From: Candidatus Woesearchaeota archaeon
Lineage (GTDB): Archaea; Nanobdellota; Nanobdellia; Woesearchaeales; GW2011-AR15
Assembly (NCBI GenBank): GCA_016934775.1
Contig: JAFGSP010000155.1
Span: forward strand, 1 to 18,684
Direction of reading: 5' to 3'
DNA: 18,684 bases
Shown here: positions 13,987 to 18,684 of the stretch, piece after piece
How the letters are laid out: the number at the start of each line of letters is the position of its first letter
How positions within the stretch are numbered: position 1 is the stretch's first letter
Position numbers and translations under genes: made by a program
The notes under the pieces: model-generated
The model's database searches: none
What the model saw: the letters and a program-made list of their open reading frames with translations, nothing else
Told to the model about the DNA's origin: nothing

Positions 13987-14742
13987 CTACCCGATATAAC
14001 TGACATCCCTGTTATTTTTTCTCTTGCTTACTTTCCCGAGCTCTTCAGAAAGCTTCATCTTTGATTCCAGCTCATCTATCTCTTTCTCAAGGTTCTTAAA
14101 ATCTACTTTAAGGTCAAGCTTCTTATCTAACACTTTAAGCAGCTCTCTTGACCCTTTAAGCCCGAGATACATCGGATGCCCCAGAGTCTCAGCAAGAAGA
14201 GACACAGCAGGAATGCTCCTTTTCCCTGAAAGCCCAAGCAACAGTCCTGAAACACCTATGATCGGGCCTACAACTCCATAAATCTTAGTGCTGACTTTTG
14301 CTGCCTTATACTTCTTTACTATCTCTTTATCATTCCCTGTCGCATACACCTTAGGAAGCTTTGGCACGCTGCCCAACCCAATACCTCCCAAAGTAATGAT
14401 CTCTTTGCAGTTGTTATCCTGAAAAAAGTCAAGCAGGGCATCGCAGAAACTATATGTTCCAGACTCATCGATAGGCTGCGTGTCCCCTGTCAGGACAAGA
14501 AGATTTTTTGATTTGATATAATAAAGCTCTATTTTTGGGAGGCCTATAAGATTATCCTCTTTCACAAACACAGAATGCGGCATGTGGTATGAGAAAAACT
14601 CGCAGACCTTAACAGCCTTCAGCTCATCAATAAGGAAATCAACGACAATCTTCCCTACATTGCCTATCCCCGGAAGACCGGCAATCAGCACAGCATCCTT
14701 AAAATCCTGTTTTTTCCCTGCATATTCTATTTTCCATTCCAT
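13987..14742 (-). CDS. PAC2-family protein (proteasome assembly chaperone-like)
   Basis: A 251-residue protein from the ATG at 14740-14742. A GTG at 14835 would add 31 mostly hydrophobic residues not expected in the family. PAC2/COG2047 features are VLIAGLPGIGNVGKIVVDFL near residue 18, FFSYHMPHSVFV, LLVLTGDTQP, the glycine-rich ITLGGIGLG, and VVGPIIGVSGLLLGLS. A charged helix ends the protein. In eukaryotes PAC2-type proteins help assemble the proteasome; the archaeal role is not settled. In many archaea this gene follows rps27e, aif2a and nop10; here it sits on the opposite strand, on the far side of the histone gene. Confidence 0.9.
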   Translation of the reverse strand: MEWKIEYAGKKQDFKDAVLIAGLPGIGNVGKIVVDFLIDELKAVKVCEFFSYHMPHSVFVKEDNLIGLPKIELYYIKSKNLLVLTGDTQPIDESGTYSFCDALLDFFQDNNCKEIITLGGIGLGSVPKLPKVYATGNDKEIVKKYKAAKVSTKIYGVVGPIIGVSGLLLGLSGKRSIPAVSLLAETLGHPMYLGLKGSRELLKVLDKKLDLKVDFKNLEKEIDELESKMKLSEELGKVSKRKNNRDVSYIG

Positions 14743-14857
14743 GAATCTGACGAATCTCTGATTCTTTAAAAAAGTTGTGTAAAACAAAAAAAAGAATAGA
14801 TGTTGCGTCGAGAAAAATAATAATTTATTAGCCACATATATTTTCCTGTACCAAAAA

Positions 14858-14866
14858 ATATATAAA
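14858..14866 (+). promoter_or_regulatory. TATA box of the histone gene
   Basis: The box atatataaa predicts transcription starting near 14888, about 68 bases before the histone ATG. This leader is long compared with the other genes in this window. Confidence 0.5.
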
Positions 14867-14900
14867 TACCAAATTTACTTATCTAGTTAAACACAAAGAC

Positions 14901-14947
14901 TAGGGGTTTTTTATCTTGAGGTGAAACGGATTTTCCGTTCCCCTCAG
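14901..14947 (+). promoter_or_regulatory. Structured 5' leader of the histone mRNA
   Basis: An inner hairpin pairs AACGG (14925-14929) with CCGTT (14935-14939). The downstream CCCCTCA (14940-14946) can pair either with TGAGG (14917-14921) next to that hairpin or with CTAGGGG (14900-14906). The two outer pairings exclude each other. A six-base T-run (14907-14912) follows the GGGG. This could be a regulatory switch or an attenuator; it is a reading of the sequence only. Confidence 0.4.
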
Positions 14948-14956
14948 ATTTCTAAG

Positions 14957-15178
14957 ATGGCAAAAAGAGAGAACATCATTCCTTTTGAGCCAGTCGGCAG
15001 GCTTATCCAGGATTCAGGAGCAGAGCGTGTATCCCAGGATGCAAAAGCGGCCATGGCTGACTTTCTTACTGAATATGCTCTGAAGATAGGAGAGCTGGCT
15101 GTAAAGTATGCCAGGCATGCCGGCAGGAACACTGTCACCGAAAAGGACATCAGGCTGGCTGAAAAGAATTTTTATTAG
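14957..15178 (+). CDS. Archaeal histone
   Basis: A 73-residue single histone-fold protein that packages DNA as dimers or longer stacks. The sequence shows the expected N-terminal helix (PFEPVGRLIQDSGAERVS), the long central helix (DAKAAMADFLTEYALKIGELAVKYARHAGR) and the final strand-helix (TVTEKDIRLAEKNF), without tails. The start at ATG 14957 (MAKREN) matches family length; a GTG at 14921 would add 12 unrelated residues that fall in the leader hairpin. The gene is divergent from the PAC2 gene and upstream of the S27e operon, each with its own TATA box. Confidence 0.96.
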   Translation: MAKRENIIPFEPVGRLIQDSGAERVSQDAKAAMADFLTEYALKIGELAVKYARHAGRNTVTEKDIRLAEKNFY

Positions 15179-15207
15179 GTCTTGGACAGCCCCTCTTTTC
15201 AGATAAG

Positions 15208-15217
15208 ATTTATAAAT
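15208..15217 (+). promoter_or_regulatory. TATA box of the S27e operon
   Basis: The box atttataaat lies about 45 bases before the S27e ATG, predicting a leader of roughly 20 bases that contains the Shine-Dalgarno sequence. Confidence 0.55.
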
Positions 15218-15244
15218 CATTCCCCTTTTCTAAACTTCAGCTAA

Positions 15245-15250
15245 GGAGGT
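15245..15250 (+). promoter_or_regulatory. Strong Shine-Dalgarno of S27e
   Basis: GGAGGT lies seven bases before the ATG at 15258. It is the clearest Shine-Dalgarno in a window of mostly leaderless genes and suits a highly expressed ribosomal protein. Confidence 0.8.
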
Positions 15251-15257
15251 AATAATC

Positions 15258-15434
15258 ATGTCTGAAACAACATCAAAATTTATAAAGATAAGATGCCCGA
15301 AATGCAAGAACGAGCAGATTGTGTTTGGCAAAGCTGCCAGGACAATCAACTGCCTTGTCTGCGGAAAAGTGGTCGCAGAGCCTACAGGAGGCAAGATAAA
15401 GGTAAAGGCAAGGATACTGGAGGTCCTTGAATAA
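15258..15434 (+). CDS. rps27e: Small-subunit ribosomal protein S27e
   Basis: A 58-residue zinc-ribbon ribosomal protein of the archaeal/eukaryotic 30S/40S subunit. It has CPKC (residues 13-16) and CLVC (about 32-35) zinc knuckles separated by a basic strand-turn-strand, followed by the family motif EPTGGK and a basic C-terminus (KVKARILEVLE). Length is normal for archaea. Its TAA overlaps the aIF2-alpha ATG by one base (TAATG), giving translational coupling. It heads the S27e, aIF2-alpha, Nop10 operon. Confidence 0.96.
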   Translation: MSETTSKFIKIRCPKCKNEQIVFGKAARTINCLVCGKVVAEPTGGKIKVKARILEVLE

Positions 15435-16216
15435 TGTATTACAGGAAAACAGGATTGCCTGAAGAGTCAGACCTGGTGATGTGCACAGTAACTAAAATCC
15501 AGTATAGTTCTGTATTTGTCACTATTGATGATTACAACACTTCAGGGATGATCCATATCTCTGAGATAGCCGCCGGCCGTATAAGGAATATAAGGGATTA
15601 TGTAAAAGAAGGCAAGAAGATTGTCTGCAAAGTCCTCAGGGTGCATGAGGAGAGAGGCCATGTCGATCTTTCTCTCAGAAGAGTAGGTGAAGGCCAGAGG
15701 CGCAACAAGGTCAATGAGATAAAGCTTGAGCAGAACGCTGAATCGATCATCGAATATGTAGCAAAGCATAATAAAATAGAAGTCAGGAAACTCTATGAAC
15801 AGGTTTCAAAGAAGCTGCTTGATGAATATGAATATCTGCACCATGCATTCATCGATGTTGTTGAGGGCCACCTTGATCTGTCCAAAGTACTTACGGACAA
15901 GAAGATATCATCTCAGATCGAAGAGCTTGTAAAACAGAGATTCAAGCCAAAGGTTGTTGAAGTATCAGGAGAATTGAGTCTCTCCACGTATGACAGTGAT
16001 GGCATAACTGTCATAAAATCTGCCCTGACAAGCGCTGAAGAGGTGGAGAACGTGCACATAAAATATTTAGGCGGTGGCAAATATAAGATGAATTCCTCAG
16101 CTAATGACTATAAAGAAGCAGAACAGAGTCTGAAAGAAGCATCTGCCAAAGCGCTTGCAATTATCCAGAAGCACAATGGAAAAGGAGAGTTCAAGAAAAA
16201 AGAAAGCAAGAAATGA
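15434..16216 (+). CDS. Translation initiation factor aIF2 alpha subunit
   Basis: A 260-residue protein, close to the normal length. An S1/OB domain spans residues 10-85 (VMCTVTKIQYSSVFVTIDDY, GMIHISEIAAGRIRNIRDYV, GHVDLSLRRV). The central helical domain and the C-terminal alpha-beta domain that contacts aIF2-gamma (for example KYKMNSSANDYKEAEQSL) follow. In the heterotrimer with beta and gamma it delivers initiator Met-tRNA to the small subunit. It is coupled to S27e upstream, and Nop10 follows after 18 bases. Confidence 0.96.
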   Translation: MYYRKTGLPEESDLVMCTVTKIQYSSVFVTIDDYNTSGMIHISEIAAGRIRNIRDYVKEGKKIVCKVLRVHEERGHVDLSLRRVGEGQRRNKVNEIKLEQNAESIIEYVAKHNKIEVRKLYEQVSKKLLDEYEYLHHAFIDVVEGHLDLSKVLTDKKISSQIEELVKQRFKPKVVEVSGELSLSTYDSDGITVIKSALTSAEEVENVHIKYLGGGKYKMNSSANDYKEAEQSLKEASAKALAIIQKHNGKGEFKKKESKK

Positions 16217-16234
16217 CTCTTGCTTTGAACCAAG

Positions 16235-16408
16235 ATGAGACATATTCTAAAATGCCGGAAATGCGGAAAATATACTCTTTCTAAGGAATGCGAGTGTTCC
16301 GGCAAGGCTATGGAAAACAAGCCGCCAAAATACAGCCCTGAAGACAAATACGGCAGCTACAGGAGAAAAGCCAAAGAAAAGCAGAGAATGACAGAAGAGC
16401 TTCTCTGA
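16235..16408 (+). CDS. nop10: Box H/ACA ribonucleoprotein subunit Nop10
   Basis: A 57-residue protein. It has a short zinc-ribbon-like N-terminal region (CRKCGKYTLSKECECSG) with four cysteines, the hallmark PPKYSPEDKYGSYRRK linker that binds the Cbf5 pseudouridine synthase, and a C-terminal helix. It works with Cbf5, Gar7/L7Ae and guide RNAs in pseudouridylation of rRNA. Its position after aIF2-alpha is the usual archaeal order. No Shine-Dalgarno is obvious in the 18-base gap. Confidence 0.95.
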   Translation: MRHILKCRKCGKYTLSKECECSGKAMENKPPKYSPEDKYGSYRRKAKEKQRMTEELL

Positions 16409-16502
16409 TTAGTCCAGTTATAGCAAAATTTAAAAATCACTTTATAATTGTTCTCATATGGAACTAATAACGATTATTCCTTCTAATAGATTATCATAAA
16501 AG

Positions 16503-17108
16503 ATGGCAACAACTAAAAAGAAGTCTAAATTCAAGCTGAAATTAAGAAAAGACGCTTCTCCTTTTGACATAAAAAAATACCTGACATTGAGGAATGCCCT
16601 CATTATCCTTATCCTGGTTGTCCTGTATATTGCTTTCCCGAAAACATCCCAGGCAATCATCATGATAATTGTCCTGTTCCCTATCACTGAATTCAGTGTC
16701 AGAACCTCCAAGTATATCAAAGATTTCAGTATCGAGATGCTGACTCCTTTCAGCATTTTCCTCGGATACCTTTACGGCTGGAAGTGGGGTGCTTTTTTCG
16801 GCGTGGTCCTAGGATTCTACATGTGGGCCCAGGTGAGCATAAAAGTAAAAACATTGATATCCATCTTCCTGTGCGGAGTGGCAGCTTATCTCGGGCAGGT
16901 TTCGGCTGTCTGGTTCCCGGGGAATTTTGTGACAGCCTATCTTATTGTGATCACTATAAGGAACCTTCTAGGTTTCATAATGTTCATACCTTTCAACACA
17001 ATGTTCAACAACATCGCCTACACAATATCAGATGCTTTCTTCAACACATTCCTTATGTCGATAGTGCTGAATGTGCTGTACAGGCTGGTAATGCTGCTGC
17101 CTGGGTGA
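16503..17108 (+). CDS. Polytopic membrane protein of unknown function
   Basis: A 201-residue protein with a lysine-rich cytoplasmic N-terminus (TTKKKSKFKLKLRK) and about six hydrophobic segments (near residues 30-47, 49-63, 80-112, 117-136, 141-165 and 176-199). The pattern is like small integral membrane proteins of the MreD or ECF S-component kind, but no family motif is certain. The ATG follows a 94-base gap after nop10 that contains TATA-like sequence at about 16440-16449, so it probably has its own promoter and a leader of some 30 bases. It is convergent with purF, with a 17-base gap. Confidence 0.8.
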   Translation: MATTKKKSKFKLKLRKDASPFDIKKYLTLRNALIILILVVLYIAFPKTSQAIIMIIVLFPITEFSVRTSKYIKDFSIEMLTPFSIFLGYLYGWKWGAFFGVVLGFYMWAQVSIKVKTLISIFLCGVAAYLGQVSAVWFPGNFVTAYLIVITIRNLLGFIMFIPFNTMFNNIAYTISDAFFNTFLMSIVLNVLYRLVMLLPG

Positions 17109-17125
17109 GAAACAATCCATATCAA

Positions 17126-18580
17126 TTATCTTCTATGTCTGTCCATATATTCCTGGACAAGAGGAGGATATTCTTCGTTGAAACAGGCTTTGCATGTATT
17201 CCCGCCTATTGTGCGTGCTATGACTTCATCCAGACCTGAAAGAGACAAGTAGTATAACCTATCTGCCCCTATATGTCTTGCTATCTCCGGTATAGACTTC
17301 TGATATGCAACGAGTTCTTTTTCTGTGTGGAAATCCATTCCAAAAGGACAGGGCCTGCGTATTGGCGGAGCTGAAACTGCCAGTTTGACACTCGTTGCAC
17401 CTGCTTCTCTTACTCTATTGATATTTATCTGGCTGGTGATTGACCTCACTATTGAATCATCTGTGAGTACAATTTCTTTGCCTCTGATGAAATCCTCTCT
17501 CAGAAGAAGCTTTTTTTTCGCAATAGAGTATCTTTCTCCATAGGTGGGTGCTGTGAATGACCTGCCGCTGTTGAGAGGGTTCTGGTGCCTAAGAAAAGCC
17601 TCCAGATAAGGGATACCTGAAGCATCATGCAAGCCAAGGGCTGCATGCTTCCCCGAATCAAGGATAGCCACAATCTCATCCGCTGATAATTCAGCATTCT
17701 CCAAAAAGAGCTGTCTTCCCAGTTCCCTTCTGAAATCCATAACATAAACCCCTTCATATGTGCTCATGGGATTTGAGAAATATATAAGCTCAAAAACACA
17801 CGGCCTGGGAGACTGGTCTGCATACTGAATTGGATTGTATGTACCGTCTATGTTAAACACAATCATCTCGCCAGGATTAATCTCCCTGACTTTTTCTGCT
17901 CCTTCTATCTGCAGGAACACATAGTCTTCTGAACTGATGAGATAGCCATCTCCAAGTCTTGCAAAACTCAACGGCCTTATGCCATGAGGATCTTTCATAG
18001 CTATGATTTTTTCAGGTGTGATAAACAAGAAAGAATATGCTGCAGGGATAGTTTTTGTCGCCTCAATTATTGCCTCTTCTATTGTATGTGCCCCTGATTC
18101 CACAATAAGCTGTACAAAGAGCTCTGAATCACTTGTGGATTGAAAGGCATGCCGAGTTATCATGTCTTTCCTGATATCTGAGGCATTGAAAAAGGTCCCA
18201 TTATGCGCTATTGCCAGCGGCCCGTATTTTGTATCAAATACCAAAGGCTGGATATTGCTGAATGAATCCGGATCTCCTGCTGTAGCATACCTGTCCTGGC
18301 CAATTGCAATTTTTCCTTGAAGCTTCCTGAAATCATACTCATGAAAAACATTTCTTGCTCTTCCGGGTCCCTTATGCTGATATATTTTGCCATCTGTGCT
18401 CACAATCCCTGCTGCTTTCTCGCCTCTGTGCTCAAGAGAAGCCATAATCTCAAAAACGTATTCTGAGGCATCTAAAAGATTGACTGCTCCTGCAAGGCCG
18501 CATTCTTCATGAAGTAATCTCCTAATATCACGCTCTTGCTCTAAAGTACCTTCAAGAAAAAAGACATCACTATCTCCCAT
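17126..18580 (-). CDS. purF: Amidophosphoribosyltransferase, PurF type, with atypical PRPP site
   Basis: A 484-residue protein. The PurF reaction is PRPP plus glutamine to phosphoribosylamine, the first step of purine synthesis. Glutaminase domain: Cys27 in EECGLAG (family nucleophile, here after a 26-residue propeptide to be removed), DRYATAG (97-102), HNGTFFN (126-132), SDSELF. Phosphoribosyltransferase domain: VLTDDSIVRSITS (371-383). Four cysteines, C261, C411, C463 and C466, match the iron-sulfur ligands of the B. subtilis enzyme. Odd points: the usual DDSIVRGTT reads DDSIVRSIT, and the PVPDSG loop reads AILDSG. No other purine gene is in the window, so it may be a divergent or repurposed member. 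Confidence 0.9.
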   Translation of the reverse strand: MGDSDVFFLEGTLEQERDIRRLLHEECGLAGAVNLLDASEYVFEIMASLEHRGEKAAGIVSTDGKIYQHKGPGRARNVFHEYDFRKLQGKIAIGQDRYATAGDPDSFSNIQPLVFDTKYGPLAIAHNGTFFNASDIRKDMITRHAFQSTSDSELFVQLIVESGAHTIEEAIIEATKTIPAAYSFLFITPEKIIAMKDPHGIRPLSFARLGDGYLISSEDYVFLQIEGAEKVREINPGEMIVFNIDGTYNPIQYADQSPRPCVFELIYFSNPMSTYEGVYVMDFRRELGRQLFLENAELSADEIVAILDSGKHAALGLHDASGIPYLEAFLRHQNPLNSGRSFTAPTYGERYSIAKKKLLLREDFIRGKEIVLTDDSIVRSITSQININRVREAGATSVKLAVSAPPIRRPCPFGMDFHTEKELVAYQKSIPEIARHIGADRLYYLSLSGLDEVIARTIGGNTCKACFNEEYPPLVQEYMDRHRR

Positions 18581-18614
18581 ATCCTGCCGCCCCCATAAAA
18601 AAGAACATAAAATT

Positions 18615-18626
18615 GTTATTTATATT
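18615..18626 (-). promoter_or_regulatory. TATA box of purF
   Basis: The minus strand reads aatataaataac, about 40 bases before the ATG, implying a leader of roughly 14 bases. The remaining bases to the window end are AT-rich with no further feature. Confidence 0.45.
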
Positions 18627-18684
18627 GTTTTCCCATAATAAAAAATCCATATTTATTCTATTTTCCCAAACTGTAATTAGGTGC

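Noticed and set aside
14743..14835. Upstream GTG start of the PAC2 protein with a hydrophobic N-terminus
   Set aside because: The family begins near MEWKI, and a TATA-like box lies about 25 bases before ATG 14742. The upstream part is probably untranslated.
14921..14956. Upstream GTG start for the histone
   Set aside because: The added 12 residues do not fit the family, and the bases form the leader hairpin. ATG 14957 gives the normal length.
1..18684. tRNA, rRNA, CRISPR array or transposase
   Set aside because: I looked through the intergenic gaps for cloverleaf arms, spaced direct repeats and transposase motifs and found none.

Overview
The window looks like a piece of a DPANN-type archaeal chromosome, most like Woesearchaeota or Pacearchaeota (inference from gene content, not a database match). 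Seen directly: archaeal-type PheS and PheT, a histone, ribosomal protein S27e, aIF2-alpha, Nop10, a PAC2-family protein and RtcA. Most genes have an A/T-rich TATA-like box about 25 bases before the start codon and no Shine-Dalgarno, as expected for leaderless archaeal transcripts. No tRNA, rRNA, CRISPR array or intact transposase was seen.

Layout. 1-740: the end of an upstream gene and a cysteine-rich lipoprotein. 752-3136: a small ribbon-helix-helix protein with no ATG start, divergent from a 717-residue HhH/coiled-coil protein. 3126-4199 (minus): RtcA. 4200-5078: an AT-rich island with hairpins, a tiny promoter-hairpin unit and an NYN-nuclease gene broken by one in-frame TAA. 5079-9809 (minus): three same-strand genes: a nucleotidyltransferase with an HEPN-like C-terminus, a large endonuclease IV-like TIM barrel, and a 537-residue protein of unknown function. 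A run of hairpins lies between the last two.

10015-13350: a tight pheS - zinc ribbon - pheT operon. 13391-13984: a stand-alone RsbW-like GHKL ATPase. 13987-14742 (minus): PAC2 protein. 14957-15178: histone, with a structured leader. 15258-16408: the S27e - aIF2-alpha - Nop10 operon. 16503-17108: a polytopic membrane protein. 17126-18580 (minus): a PurF-type amidophosphoribosyltransferase with unusual PRPP-site residues.

Together, the right half is mostly translation and information processing. The left half holds nucleic-acid-processing and unknown genes. The best candidates for something undescribed are the endonuclease IV-like protein, which keeps all nine metal ligands around an insertion of roughly 270 residues, its two same-strand neighbours, and the hairpin cluster at 8050-8160. 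Short genes added by reading the sequence are the RHH protein, the zinc ribbon, S27e, Nop10 and the interrupted NYN gene.
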